64,000 bases of DNA from a bacterium (GTDB lineage Bacteria > Hinthialibacterota > Hinthialibacteria > H5-UNCL2), in assembly GCA_015075175.1 (NCBI GenBank), contig JABTUV010000008.1:172588-236587 (forward strand), written 5' to 3'. Numbering within the stretch: position 1 is the first letter of the stretch; each line of letters opens with the position of its first letter. The translations under genes were made by a program, and so were the position numbers. Positions 42,151 through 52,737 of this stretch are shown here, piece after piece. The notes beneath the pieces were generated by a model. The model saw only the letters and a program-made list of their open reading frames with translations. It searched no databases and was not told the DNA's origin.

Positions 42151-42560
42151 TATATTATTACAATTCGGAGACCGAGGCTCCCGGCTGCGATTCTTGATCA
42201 GAATTGGGTGGTAATTGCGATTGAAGGCCACGTTTTGCCGAATCTCCTTGTGCCATCTTCATGCCCCCGTGAATATTGTAATAACATTATCAATTCGTTA
42301 TCGAACGTATTCTAGAGTAATTTTACGTATGAATCTTGGCGGATTTCAACCTGGTAGCGGTGAAATCTTTGCTCTGAACCTCCGGAGTCTGGAGAGAATC
42401 TGAGAGCAATCTCGATTATCCGTATAGTTTTATAATATTACACTAAGCTAATGCACGCAAGTCCAAGAGGTCCCGTAACCTGCGACCGTGCGGAAAAGAA
42501 GCATAGCTCTTGACTGAGGCCTTCCAGAGGGCTAGTACTATTCTTAAAGTACTGCAAATC
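42151..42560. other. AT-rich intergenic island
   Basis: GC falls to about 37% at 42241-42300, against about 67% around it. TTATTACAAT (42155-42164) and ATTGTAATAA (42275-42284) form a perfect 10-base inverted pair. No gene is visible. It holds the promoter area of the minus-strand beta-helix gene and leads into a BlaI remnant. Confidence 0.7.
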
Positions 42561-42574
42561 GAGGAGAAGAATTT

Positions 42575-42960
42575 TTATGGCATGGTCCACACCCTCGCCT
42601 CTGAGTTGCAGATTCTCGCCCTACTGTGGAAAAGGCGCGCTGACGGCCCGCCAGGCGCGAGCCGCCCTGCCGACGGCAAGCCCCGCGCCTACACCACGGT
42701 CCTGTCGGTGTTACAGGGATGGAAAGGAAGGGCGTCGCCCACGACCGGATGAGGGCGGCCTAGTTTACTGGGCGCGGGTCGCCCGCCGCGACGTGCTGCG
42801 CTCCATCCTGCGCGACCTGGTCGCCCATGTGTTCGGGGAAGGATATCCAACCTCCTGGCGCACCTCTTGAGGAGACGTCCCTGCCGGCGGGGAACTGGAG
42901 GAACTGCGACGGCTGGTGGAGAATTATCAGAAGAGTGGAAGCGGGATACCACGGCACGCA
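42575..42960 (+). pseudogene. Remnant of a BlaI/MecI-family repressor
   Basis: Pieces of a penicillinase-repressor-type winged-helix protein occur in order in changing frames: LASELQILALLWK, GALTARQARAALP, DGKPRAYTTVLSVLQ, MERKGVAHDR, DEGGLVYWARVARRDVLRSI, LRDLVAHVFGEGYP, NLLAHLL and LEELRRLVENYQKS. This is the standard BlaI sequence from the DNA-binding helices to the C-terminal dimer region. At least five frame changes occur in under 400 bases, so no product longer than about 80 residues can be made as written. A BlaR1/M56 peptidase partner is not seen downstream. Decay or bad assembly cannot be told apart here. Confidence 0.75.
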
Positions 42961-43217
42961 GAGTTCTCCAGCCCTTGTTAAGGGGAGCCAGCCGCATTGA
43001 GGTAGTTTTCAGCGTTAAAGCCCGGCCCCTTCACCGCGCGGCCCGAAGCAGGATTGTCGCACCCAGGCAAGGTGCAATCGGCCGCTGTTCAGCCCGCCGC
43101 ACAAGCAATCCGACAGCCCTGAGCAGGATGGCCTGAAGCGCGCAGGGGCTGCTAGTTGACGGCGCGACTCTGTCGCCTAACCTTCCGCGTTCCAGTCTCC
43201 CCGTTCGGAGGTGCATC

Positions 43218-44618
43218 ATGCCTCCTCGCGGTATCCCGGCGGAGCTCGTGGAGTATGGCGCGGCGGCGCTAGCCGCGGCCATGCCCACGCTCTCCCTCGG
43301 CGCATCCGACCGGCCGCCCAATATCGTCGTCATCTTCGCCGACGACCTGGGCTACGGCGATCTCGGGTGCTTCGGGGCGCCGCTCATTTCGACGCCGCAC
43401 ATCGACCGCCTGGCGGCGGAGGGTACGCGGCTCGTGGACTTCTACGTGGCGCCGGTCTGCTCGCCGTCCCGCGCGCAACTGCTCACCGGCTGCTATCCGC
43501 CGCGCGTCTCCTGCGCTGAGTTCCCCGGGCGCGTCTTCACCGCGCGCTCCCACACCGGCCTGCATCCCGACGAAGTCACCCTCGCCGATCTCCTCAAGAC
43601 GCGCGGCTATGCCACCATCTGCATCGGCAAATGGCACCTGGGCCATCGGCCCGAGTTCCTGCCCACGCGCCAAGGGTTCGACGCCTACTTCGGCATTCCT
43701 TACAGCAACGACATGAAGATCGACGGCAAGGTCCCGCTCATGCGCAACGAGGAGGTCATCGAACAGATGGAGGACCAATCGCCGTTGACCGAGCTCTATA
43801 CCGACGAGGCGGTCCGGTTCATCCGCCAAAACGCGAAGCGGCCGTTTTTCCTGTATCTGCCGCATACCATGCCGCACACGCCGCTGTCGGTGTCCGAGCG
43901 CTTCGCGGGCAGGTCGAAGCGGGGACTCTACGGCGACGTGGTGGAGTGCATCGACTGGAGCACGGGCGAGATTCTCAGGGAGCTGGCCGCGCAGGGGCTG
44001 GAGCGCGACACGCTGGTCATTTTCACCAGCGACAACGGGCCGTGGCTGGTGCGGGGTGAGAACGGCGGCAGCGCGGGGCCGTTGCGGGCGGGCAAGTGCA
44101 CGACCTTCGAGGGCGGGATGCGCACGCCCTGTATTGCGCGCTGGCCCGGCCGCATTCCCGCGGGAAGGACGTGCGGGGAGCCGTGCGCCACTCTGGACTT
44201 CCTGCCCACCTTCCCGCGCCTGGCCGGGGCCGAGCCGCCGGGGGACCGCGTCATCGACGGCGGCGACATCACCGACGTGCTTCTGGGCAAGCCCGGCGCC
44301 AAGAATCCGCGCAAGGCATTCTATTATTATCTTGGCCATCGGCTGGAGGCGGTGCGCGAGGGGCGCTGGAAGTACATGTTCCCGCGCCGCACCATCGATG
44401 AGTATCCCTACGGTTTCGCGCGCATGATCGAGGCGGGCCGGCTCAAGGACGAGCCGGTCCCCGAGGCGCTCTACGACCTGCAAAAGGACGTGGGGGAGAA
44501 GGAGAACCTGTGCGACAAGCATCCGGAGATCACAGCCCGGCTGCGCGCGCAGGCGGAAGCGTTCGAGGCGGAACTGAAGGCCAACATCCGTCCGGTCGGT
44601 TGGGTGGAGAGAACGTAG
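43218..44618 (+). CDS. Sulfatase (type I, formylglycine-dependent)
   Basis: The 466-residue enzyme shows the sulfatase N-terminal hallmark PPNIVVIFADDLGYGDLGCF (metal-binding aspartates), the formylglycine site CSPSRAQLLTG with C81, GKWHLGH, and FTSDNGPWL. It should hydrolyse a sulfate ester, probably of a polysaccharide, outside the cytoplasm after maturation by an anaerobic or aerobic formylglycine enzyme encoded elsewhere. The N-terminus contains GAAALAAAMPTLSLGA, a good Tat h-region, but the twin arginines are missing. Adding one G near 43243 would restore SRREL, so the written start is probably disturbed by an error. The stop TAG belongs to a repeat. Confidence 0.92.
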   Translation: MPPRGIPAELVEYGAAALAAAMPTLSLGASDRPPNIVVIFADDLGYGDLGCFGAPLISTPHIDRLAAEGTRLVDFYVAPVCSPSRAQLLTGCYPPRVSCAEFPGRVFTARSHTGLHPDEVTLADLLKTRGYATICIGKWHLGHRPEFLPTRQGFDAYFGIPYSNDMKIDGKVPLMRNEEVIEQMEDQSPLTELYTDEAVRFIRQNAKRPFFLYLPHTMPHTPLSVSERFAGRSKRGLYGDVVECIDWSTGEILRELAAQGLERDTLVIFTSDNGPWLVRGENGGSAGPLRAGKCTTFEGGMRTPCIARWPGRIPAGRTCGEPCATLDFLPTFPRLAGAEPPGDRVIDGGDITDVLLGKPGAKNPRKAFYYYLGHRLEAVREGRWKYMFPRRTIDEYPYGFARMIEAGRLKDEPVPEALYDLQKDVGEKENLCDKHPEITARLRAQAEAFEAELKANIRPVGWVERT

Positions 44619-44743
44619 CGCCAGCCTCCCGCCGGCCTGCGTGGGTGGCGTCCCGCCCCCACGCTTCGGTGCGACATGCGAGCGCTTCGGTCGAAGCGTG
44701 TGGGCAGGATGCCCACACGCAAGCCGGCAGGATGCCGGCGTTA
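44616..44743. repeat. CGGCATCCTGCCGG-family element bridging two stop codons
   Basis: The plus-strand end GTAGCGCCAGCC supplies the sulfatase TAG, and the minus-strand end GTAACGCCGGCATCC supplies the kinase TAA. Inside are CCCCCACGCTTCGG and GTGTGGGCAGGATGCCCACAC hairpins. The whole gap between the two converging genes is this element. Confidence 0.85.
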
Positions 44744-47597
44744 CTCCCCCAGCGCGCGGCGGATCACGTCGCAGAGGTCCTCCAGACAGTAGGGTTTCTG
44801 GATGAAGCCGGCCAGGCCCTTGCCGGCGAAGCGGTTGGTGGCGTCCTGTTCGTTGTAGCCGGACGAGAGAACCACGCGCACATCGGGACGGATGCGGCGC
44901 AGCTCCCGGAAGGCCTCCTCGCCGTCCATGTGGGGCATGGTCATGTCCAGGAGCACCGCGCGCACCTCGTCGGCGTGCTGCCGGAAGATTTCCACGCCTT
45001 CCTGCCCGTCGGAAGCCACGAGTACCGTGAAGCCGAGCCGCTCCAACATGCGGCGGGCCAGCGTGCGCACCGTCTCTTCGTCGTCCACGACCAGGATCAA
45101 TCCCACCCCGCGCCAGCGTGCGGCGGCCGGCTGCCGGACGGCGTCGTTCTGCACCGGCCGACTGGAGGCGGGGAACAGCACCTTGAAGGTCGTGCCGCGC
45201 CCGGGCTCGCTGTACACCTTGATCGCCCCACGATGCCCGCGCACGATCCCAAGCACCGCCGCCAGACCCAGCCCGCGTCCCGTGAACTTGGTGCTAAAGA
45301 AGGGATCGAACACCCGCGCCAGCGTCTCCGGCGTCATCCCGCATCCCGTGTCGGCGACCTCCAGATAGACGTAGAGTCCCGGCGGCAGGTCCTCGTCGAT
45401 GTAACTGCCGGCGAGGTACGCGCGGTCGCACTCCACGGCGCCGGTCGAGATCACGATCACGCCGCTGGCCTCCCCGATGGCCTCGGAGGCGTTGATGATG
45501 AGGTTCATCACCACCTGCCGCAACTGCGTCACGTCCGCCTCGATGGCCGGAAGATGGTCGGCGAAGTGGTACTTGAGCACGCACTTTGAGATGGAGATTT
45601 CCAGGAGGTGCGACATCTCCTGCACCACCTCGGAGATCTGCACCCGGCTGGATGACGAACTTGCCGCGGCCCGAGTAGGCGAGCATCTGGCGGGTGAGTT
45701 CGGCGGCGCGGCGGGCGGAGGCCTCGATCTGCCGGAGGCTCTCGCGGGCGGGGGAGAGCGGGGACATCTCCAGAAGCGCCAGGTCGGCGTGGCCGAGGAT
45801 GCCGGTGAGCAGATTATTGAAGTCGTGGGCGATGCCGCCGGCCAGGACCCCCAGGCTCTCCAGTTTCTGGGCGTGCTGGACCTGCTGCTCGAGTTTGCGG
45901 CGCTCCGCCTCGGCGCGCTTGCGCTCGGTGATGTCGAACTCCATGCCGATGAGGCCGATCACGCGGCCCGCCTCGTCCCGGAGCGGTACTTTGCGCACCT
46001 CCACGATGAGGCGCCGGTCGCCCTCGATCTCCTCCTGTTCGGCCATGAAGGTCTGGCCGCCGGAGAGGACGCGGGCGTCGTCCTGCCGGTATTTCTCCGC
46101 CAGCTCGCGCGGATAGAGTTCAAAGTCGGTCTTGCCCGCGATTTCCCCCGGCGGGCATCCCACCGCCTCGCAGAAGCGCCGGTTGGCCACGCGATAGACG
46201 CTCTCGGCGTCCTTCAGAAACGCGAACGCGGGCAGCGTGTCCAGCAGCGTGGCAATCTGATGCTGGTGCCGGCGCGCGGCTTCTTCCGCGCGCAATCGTT
46301 CCGTCACGTCGTTGATCAGCACGATGCGCACCGGCCGCCCCGCGAAGTTGGAAAGGTGCGACGTCACCTCCACGTCGATGATCGTGCCGTCCTTCTTCTT
46401 GTGCTTCCAGTAGCCGGTGCGGTCGATCTCGGGCAGTGACTTGGCCAGATGGTCCAGGACCCGAGGGACGTCCTCTTCCGGGCGGATGTCCCTGACCGTC
46501 ATGGCGTGAAATTCCTCGCGGCTGTAGCCGTAATGCTTCACCGCGGCGTCGTTGACGGCCAGGATGGCCAGGTTTTCCACGTCGAAGACCAGCATGGGCA
46601 TGGGATTGTGCATGAAGAGCAGGCGGTAATTGGCCTCGGATTCGCGCAGCGCCTCCTCGGTCATCTTGAGTTGCGTGATGTCGAAGGTGTAGCTGACGAT
46701 GTGGTCCACTTCTCCGGCCGCGTTCTTGAGCGCGAGCTTGGTGCTCCTGACCCACATGCTGCGTCCGTCCCGGTGCAGCATCTGATGCTCGCGGTCGATG
46801 CGCTCGGCCCGGCGGGAGAGGAGGGCGAGATCATCCTCGCGCACGGACTGGGCAAAGGCGGGGTCCAGGGGCAGCTCGGTGGGAATCCTGCCGACAAGCA
46901 TCTTTAGCGGCACGCCGCAGAAGTCGGCCAGCGCCTGGTTGGCCAAGAGGTAGCGGCCCTCTCGATCCTTGACCGAGACGACGTTGGGATCGGCGTCGAT
47001 GATGGTGCGCAGGAAGGCGCGCTGCCGCTCCATCTCCTCCTGGACGCGCAGGCGTTCGGTGATGTCCCGAATGGCGGCGATGTGGGCGGGACGGCCTTTC
47101 CACAGCAGATGGCGGGCGGTGATCTCGACCGCCATGACCGAGCCGTCTTTCTTACGATGGTAACGGATGGGCACGAGCGACAGGCCCGCGGCGGTCGCCG
47201 CGCGCGTCTGTTCGGGTTCCGCGGACAGGTCCACGTTGCGCAGCGTGACAAGTTCCTGTCGGCTGTAGCCGTACAGTTGCGTGGCGGCCGGATTGACCTC
47301 CAGGATCCGGCCCTCCTCGTTGTCGATGAGAAAGAGGGCGTCGGACTCCAGCTCGAAGAGCTGGCGGTACTTCTCCTCGCTTTCCGCCAAGGCCGCTTGC
47401 GCCTGCTCCAGGTGGGGCAGCGCCTCGACCGACGACCGCTGCGCTTCCAACCGCTCGACCAGTCGTTCGGCCAGGCGCTTCCAGTCCGGCGGTCGCGCGG
47501 GAGCGTCCGTCCCTTCGGGTTCGCCTAATGAGGCCAGTATGCGGGCCAGCAGGCGGGCATCGGGGCCCCTGCGGTCGCGCTTGCGGGGCGGCATCAA
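44741..47597 (-). CDS. Multi-PAS hybrid sensor histidine kinase with receiver, frameshifted
   Basis: The roughly 950-residue protein has an N-terminal coiled segment, then four PAS domains. They begin at LFELESDALFLIDNEEG, FLRTIIDADPNVVSVKD, NYRLLFMHNPMPMLVFD and IATLLDTLPAFAFLKD. Next come a HisKA domain with the acceptor histidine in AGGIAHDFNNLLTGIL, a HATPase (LIINASEAIGE, ADTGCGM, GRGLGLAAVLG) and a C-terminal receiver (LILVVDDEETVRTLARRML, LLDMTMPHMDG). No membrane segment is seen, so redox, light or a small molecule may be sensed in the cytoplasm. One extra base at 45643-45645 shifts the frame after GRGKFVIQ. It faces the sulfatase gene across a repeat. Confidence 0.9.
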
Positions 47598-47757
47598 TGC
47601 GTTCTCCTTGGCTGCGATGGCCGGCGGCGTCGTGCGAGGCGTCCGACTGCGAGGGATTTCGCAGAGGAAGCATCACTTTTCTAGATTATATCAAGAAAAC
47701 CGCCGTCTGTACAAGGCGGCCATGTGCCAACGCGCCTGCCAGCCAAGGAACCCGCTG

Positions 47758-48190
47758 CCCCTGTCATTTCGACCGCAGCCCACTGTCATTTCGACCGCAG
47801 GGAGAAATCTTCCCCCGCGTCCCCACCTGCATGGCGCATGGAGCAGGATTTCCCCGCGGTCGAAATGACAGCAAGGAGACCGGCGGGTGGAGAGGATTTC
47901 TCCTGCGGTCGAAAATGACAGTAAGGGAGACCGGCGCATGGATAGGATTTTCCCGCGGTCGAAATGACGCAGGGAGACCGGCGGTGGAGGATTCTCCCTG
48001 CGGTCGAAATGACAGGGGACCGGCGCATAGAGCAGGATTTCTCCCTGCGGTCGAAATGACAGTAAGGGAGACCGGCGGGTGGAGCAGGATTTCTCCCTGC
48101 GGTCGAAATGACAGTAAGGGAGACCGGCGCATGGAGCAGGATTTCTCCCCGCGGTCGAAATGACAGTGGGCTGCGGTCGAAATGACAGGG
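47758..48190. repeat. Tandem array of the TGTCATTTCGACC family
   Basis: Seven tandem units of about 42-53 bases, each GGAGCAGGATTTCTCCCTGC GGTCGAAATGAC plus AGTAAGGGAGACCGGCG, alternate between CATGGAG and GGTGGAG starts. Outward-facing copies bound the array. Unit length varies by small deletions. No gene is seen in 47598-48331. Confidence 0.85.
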
Positions 48191-48331
48191 ACGCCTACGG
48201 CGCGGCGGGTGCGCGAAGGCGGCGGTTCGAGTATGCTTGAATCCATCGCGGGCGCGTCCGGCCCGTGGCGCCGCCGAGGCGACGCGCGGGCGGGTTCGAC
48301 TGCCCTTATTCCCTCTCCCGCGGGAGGTTGT

Positions 48332-49655
48332 ATGGTCGCTGCCAAGCGCAAAATCTTCGTCCTGGATACCAACGTCATCCTGCACGACAGCTCGTGCATC
48401 CACCATTTCGAGGAGAACGACCTCATCCTTCCCATCCCCGTGCTGGAGGAGCTGGATCGGTTCAAGAAGGGTAACGAGATTCTCAATTTCCACGCGCGCG
48501 AGTTCGTGCGCACGCTGGACAGCCTCTCCGGGGACAAGCTGTTTTCCGGCGGGGTGCGCATCGGACCGGGGCTGGGCAAGATCACGGTCAAACTGGAGCG
48601 CGCCTTCCACAAGGACCTGCGCTTCATCTTCGGCGAACAGAACGGCGACCACCAGATTCTCAACATCGCCTACTACGCCGCCAAGGAGAACCCCAGCCGC
48701 GAGGTGATCCTCGTCTCCAAGGACGTCAACCTGCGCATGAAGGCCAAGGCGCTGGGACTGATGGCGCAGGACTATCGGAGCGACCACGTGAAAGACGTGT
48801 ACTCGCTTTACACCGGCCATCGCGTGGAAGAGGGGGTGCCGCACGAGCTCATCAACCAGCTTTACAGCGAGCCGTTCGAGGTGGAAGCGCGGCGCTTCGC
48901 CTTCGGCGCGGAGCTTCAGCCCAACGAGTACGTCATCCTGCGCAACGGACGCGCCTCGGGCCTGGCGGTGCACGACAGCCGTCAGGGGGTGCTGCGGCGG
49001 GTCGACAAGGTCTCGGCCTACGGCATTGCGCCGCGCAACGCCGAGCAGACGTTCGCCCTCAACGCGCTGCTCAACGACGAGATCAAGCTGGTCACCATGT
49101 CGGGCAAGGCGGGCACGGGCAAGACGCTATTGGCGCTGGCCGCGGCGCTGCAATGCCGCCGCAACTATCGCCAGATCTACATGGCCCGGCCGGTCGTGCC
49201 CTTGTCCAACAAGGACATCGGGTTCCTGCCCGGCGACATCGAGTCCAAGCTGGAACCCTACATGCAGCCCCTCTACGACAACCTGGGCGTGATCAAGATG
49301 TCGGAACCGGACACCAAGAAACCGCGCGTGGATCAACTGCTGGAGGACGAGAAACTGGTGATCGCGCCCCTGACCTACATTCGGGGCCGCAGTCTGGTCA
49401 AGATCTTCTTCATCGTGGACGAAGCCCAGAACCTGACGCCGCACGAGGTCAAGACCATCATCACGCGCGCGGGCGAGGGAACCAAGATCGTCCTCACGGG
49501 CGACATCTTTCAGATCGACCATCCCTACCTGGACAGCAGTTCCAACGGCATGAGCCATTTGATCGAGAAGATGCAGGCCAGGAGCCGTACGCGCACGTCA
49601 ACCTGACCAAGGGGAGAGAAGCGAGCTGGCGGAGCTGGCGAGCGACCTCCTGTAG
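48332..49655 (+). CDS. PIN-PhoH family protein (PhoH2), 3' end frameshifted
   Basis: An N-terminal PIN nuclease domain opens with KRKIFVLDTNVILHDSSCI and has EELDRFKKG, EVILVSKDVNLRMKA. It is fused to a PhoH ATPase with Walker A MSGKAGTGKTLLALAAAL, RPVVPLSNKDIGFLPG, Walker B IFFIVDEAQNLTPHEVK and LTGDIFQID. PIN-PhoH proteins are ATP-dependent RNA helicase-ribonucleases. GGGAGGTTGT precedes the ATG at 48332; the open frame further upstream is repeat sequence. The usual ending QEPYAHVNLTKGERSELAEL is split over other frames, with breaks near 49576 and 49612. The true stop is the TAG at 49653, provided by a GTAGGGTGCGCACC repeat. Confidence 0.9.
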
Positions 49656-49672
49656 GGTGCGCACCGCGCACC
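49652..49672 (+). repeat. GTAGGGTGCGCACCGCGCAC repeat at the phoH stop
   Basis: The element's TAG (49653-49655) is the natural stop of phoH once the frame is restored. Other copies are at 10583, 22983 and 23062. Confidence 0.85.
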
Positions 49673-49734
49673 GGTTTTGTCATGGGTGGCACGGGCCTGG
49701 AGACCCACGCCGCCCTTTTTGAGAGGCGCAAGGC

Positions 49735-50922
49735 CTACGGGCGGCTCATGCGGTGCGTGGGGAGGAGGAGGGGCAAACCGGCCATCACCAGCGTGGCGAT
49801 GCCCGCCGCCACGTAGACGGTTCCCTCGCCGTGGCGTGTCGCCACGACCCCGCCGATGTAGCTGCCGATGGAACCCACCCCGAACGTGAAGAAGCTGGAC
49901 AGTCCGTAGACGAACCCGTGCTGCTCGGGCGGCGTCAGGCGCGACAGAAGCCCGTTGGCGACCGGCTGCGCGGCGAAGAAGAAGCTCCCGAAGGCGCAAC
50001 CGGAGAGGATTACGACCACGACGCCTCCCAGCCCGAATAGAATCAGGCTGATGCCGGACAAAAGAAAGATGGCGGCCAAAAGCTTGCCCAGGCTGAAGTG
50101 CTCGGACAGGTAGCCGCTGGCCAGTTGCCCGGCCGCGCCGATGAGCAGAAAACCGGACATGATGATGCCGGAGAGCATCTTGGGCCCGAGGTTCCAGGCC
50201 TCCGCGACAGGGGCGAAGACGCCGTCCAGGCGGGCGGTGAAGAACGTGAGGACCATGCGATAGAGGATGCCGTTGCCGCCCACGATCAGGAGCACGAGCG
50301 CCAGGGCGGGGAGGTCGAAGTGCACGCGGGTGGTGCGTCTTTCGGCGGCGGCGGCGTGCGCCGCCGGTTCCAGCCGGCTGAGGCGGTAGACGAGCATCGC
50401 CAGGACGCCGAACGGCAGGCACAGCAGCGCGTAGCTGCCGCGCCATCCCAGGCCCAGGGCGTCCGCCGTGAGCACGGCGATGAACGGCCCCATCGCCAGT
50501 CCGAAGTTGCCCGCGAAACCATGATAGCCCAGCGCGCGCCCGGGCCGGTGCGAGAGGCGGCTGATGCCCGACAGTCCCGCCGGATGGTAAAGCCCGACGA
50601 AGATACCCAGGAGCGCCAGCGCCAGCGTCAACTGGAGGGGAGTGTTCGTGAAGGCGACCAAGGGAAGCGTCAGCGCGCAGCCGGCCAGGTAGAGGGTCAG
50701 CGTGTTGAAGGAGCCTAATCGTCCCGCCAGCCATCCGGCCAGCGGCGCGGTCGCTCCGAAGAAGAAAGCGAACGGCATTTGCACCTTGCCCATGGTCTCG
50801 TGGCTGGCGCCGAAGTCCGCCTCCATGTACAGGAGGAGGCCCGCGAAATAGAGCTCGGCGATGTGTACCATGGAATGCGAGGCGCACACGAAACCGACGA
50901 CTTTCTTTTCCGACAGACGCAT
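49735..50922 (-). CDS. MFS transporter
   Basis: The 395-residue protein has about twelve membrane segments with the MFS loop AGWLAGRLGSFNTLTLYL after helix 2 and a central cytoplasmic loop near residues 180-200. The starting stretch SHSMVHIAELYFAGLLLYME and GLYHPAGLSGISR recall the fosmidomycin-resistance/Fsr-like and related drug or metabolite exporters, but the substrate cannot be assigned. The frame is intact. It stands alone on the minus strand between phoH and rqcH. Confidence 0.88.
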   Translation of the reverse strand: MRLSEKKVVGFVCASHSMVHIAELYFAGLLLYMEADFGASHETMGKVQMPFAFFFGATAPLAGWLAGRLGSFNTLTLYLAGCALTLPLVAFTNTPLQLTLALALLGIFVGLYHPAGLSGISRLSHRPGRALGYHGFAGNFGLAMGPFIAVLTADALGLGWRGSYALLCLPFGVLAMLVYRLSRLEPAAHAAAAERRTTRVHFDLPALALVLLIVGGNGILYRMVLTFFTARLDGVFAPVAEAWNLGPKMLSGIIMSGFLLIGAAGQLASGYLSEHFSLGKLLAAIFLLSGISLILFGLGGVVVVILSGCAFGSFFFAAQPVANGLLSRLTPPEQHGFVYGLSSFFTFGVGSIGSYIGGVVATRHGEGTVYVAAGIATLVMAGLPLLLPTHRMSRP

Positions 50923-50995
50923 GGCGGCTCCCCTTGTATGAAGGCTGCACGCTAGCGGAAGGGCGGGAAGGATACAAGCGGGCTGGTCGGTTGGA

Positions 50996-51117
50996 GCGCC
51001 GGCATCCTGCCGGCTTGCGCGTGGGCATCTTGCCCACGCGCTCGAACAAGCCTGTCGCCGCTGACGAAGCGTGTGGACAGGATGTCCACACGCGAGCCGG
51101 CAGGATGCCGGCGCTAC
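50996..51117. repeat. CGGCATCCTGCCGG-family element
   Basis: Inverted arms GCGCCGGCATCCTGCCGGCT at one end and AGCCGGCAGGATGCCGGCGC at the other enclose inner GTGTGGACAGGATGTCCACAC-type hairpins. On the minus strand it begins GTAG, 25 bases after the rqcH stop. It fills the gap between the MFS gene and rqcH. Confidence 0.85.
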
Positions 51118-51141
51118 GGACCCTCTACCGGCGACGTTGTG

Positions 51142-52713
51142 TCAACCGGGAACGAGACGCGCGAACAGGCCCGGATCGGGATCCACGCGAAACGTGCGGG
51201 GATGGCTGTAAGTGACCTTGCCGGGCGGGCCGCCCTTGACCTTGCGCACCCACTTGCCGGGCACGCATACGACGACCGTGGCCGCTTCATCGCGCAGGCT
51301 GCTGTTATAATGCGCCAGGCGCGCGGCTTCCAGCATGGCCGCGTGAGGCGGTTCCTGGCCCTTGGCGCAATGACGCAGGACCACGTGCGAGCCGGTTCCG
51401 TCGGCGACGTGAAACCAGTAGTCGTGTCCGCGCAGAATCTGTCGCACCAGCCGGTCGTTGCCGTCGGCGGAGCGGCCCACGTAGAGCTGGCAGCCGTCGG
51501 GCGTGTGAAAGCGGGTCACCCCTTTGGGCAGCGGCTTGACTTTGGCCGTGGCGGCGGGGCGTGGCGGTGCGGGAGCGGCCGCCGCCTCCGGTTCGCCGTC
51601 CGGAACGGCCTGCGCCAACGCTTCGATCTCCCGCTCCAGCGCAGCCAGGCGCTCGCGGCGCTGACGCTCCTGCCGCTCGATCTCCACCAGTCCTCGCCGG
51701 GCCTTGGCGTAGCGGGCGTAGAGCGCCGAGAGGTTCTCCTGCGGCGTCTTGGCCGGATCGAGAGAGAGACTGACCTTCTCGCCCGAAGGCGAAAAGAGGT
51801 CCTCGACTTCCACTTTGTCCATGCCGCGGCGGACGGCGGAGAGATGGGCGGCCAAGAGGTCGGCCTGGCGGCGCCGGAGTTCGGGATCGCCCAGCGCGCG
51901 GCGGTCGTCGGCGCAACGCGCCAGCGCTCGCAAGAGGCGCGTCCGTTCCTTCTCCAGCGGGGCGAGCCGTGCCCGCCGCCACTGCTGGATGCGATCCGCG
52001 TTCCAGCCCGCCCGGCATTGCGCCGACCAGTCGGCCAGGAAGTCGCCGCGCGTCGCGCCGTACAGTTGCGAGAGCAGCTCCGCGTCCGGGACAGCCGTCA
52101 CAAGGCGCGACGGGTCCATCAACGACGACGCGCGCCTCCAGAACTCGCGGTCCATGCCGGGCGAAGGGGCGTCTGCCGGGATCGCCACGGTGGGCGGGAA
52201 AGGTGCGGCTTCGGGCCACGGCAGCGGCTCGCCCAGGGCATGGCCGCGCGGTCGCCAGCGCCGCTCGACCAGGCCCTCCTCGTCCACGAGGTACAGGTTG
52301 CCGCCGGCCTTGACCGGGTCCAGTATCAATTGTCGCGTGCGCTCGGCGCGCGCCAACGTGAAGCGCAACATGCGCAGGGGAAAGGCGTGATCGACGGCGG
52401 TGATGCGCGCGCCGGCGAGCGCGGCGGTCCACTCCGGCGGCGCGGGCGCCTGGCCGCGCCGGCTTCGACCTGGGGTTTCATCCACAAAGACGACGGCGCT
52501 GGGAGGCCGTCCAGAAGACCAATTGGAACGTCTCGCCCCGGCGATACAGGCTCAGTGCCAGCGCGTCGGGCGTGGGGCGCTCAGCCGCTCGACTGGCCCC
52601 CGCCAGCCTTTGCTAACGCCGCCGCCAGCCAGCCGTTCTCCCAGCCGCACGCCGACTTCCGCCCGCGCGCCAACCCCTTTCGTGGTTTCACTTGACACTC
52701 TTCCCGGCTCCAT
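51142..52713 (-). CDS. rqcH: RqcH/NFACT family protein, N-terminus frameshifted
   Basis: The protein is the NFACT family member that binds obstructed 50S subunits and adds C-terminal alanine tails to stalled chains. The middle coiled-coil region (near LARCADDRRALGDPELRRRQ) and the C-terminal NFACT-R domain are clear: FHTPDGCQLYVGRSADGNDR, HDYWFHVADGTGSHVVLR and YSHPRTFRV. At the N-terminus VSKGWRGPVERLSAP, ALSLYRRGETFQLVFWTASQ and PGRSRRGQAPAPPEW lie in different frames, with breaks near 52577 and 52505. The exact start is uncertain (ATG 52713, or a GTG just inside). It diverges from the unknown gene at 52738. Confidence 0.85.
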
Positions 52714-52737
52714 TATAAAGGGAACGGCTACCGTCCG

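Noticed and set aside
42510-42752. 80-codon frame that could be a small gene
   Set aside because: Its middle is BlaI sequence that continues in other frames, so it is part of a broken repressor.
47830-48170. Regular repeat array that might be a CRISPR
   Set aside because: The units are head-to-tail copies with no unique spacers; the whole unit is repeated and the core also occurs elsewhere as hairpins. No cas gene is near.
50991-51120. Plus-strand frame reading through GILPTRS and AGRMPAL-like peptides
   Set aside because: Translation of the CGGCATCCTGCCGG intergenic repeat; the same peptides appear from each copy and have no protein context.
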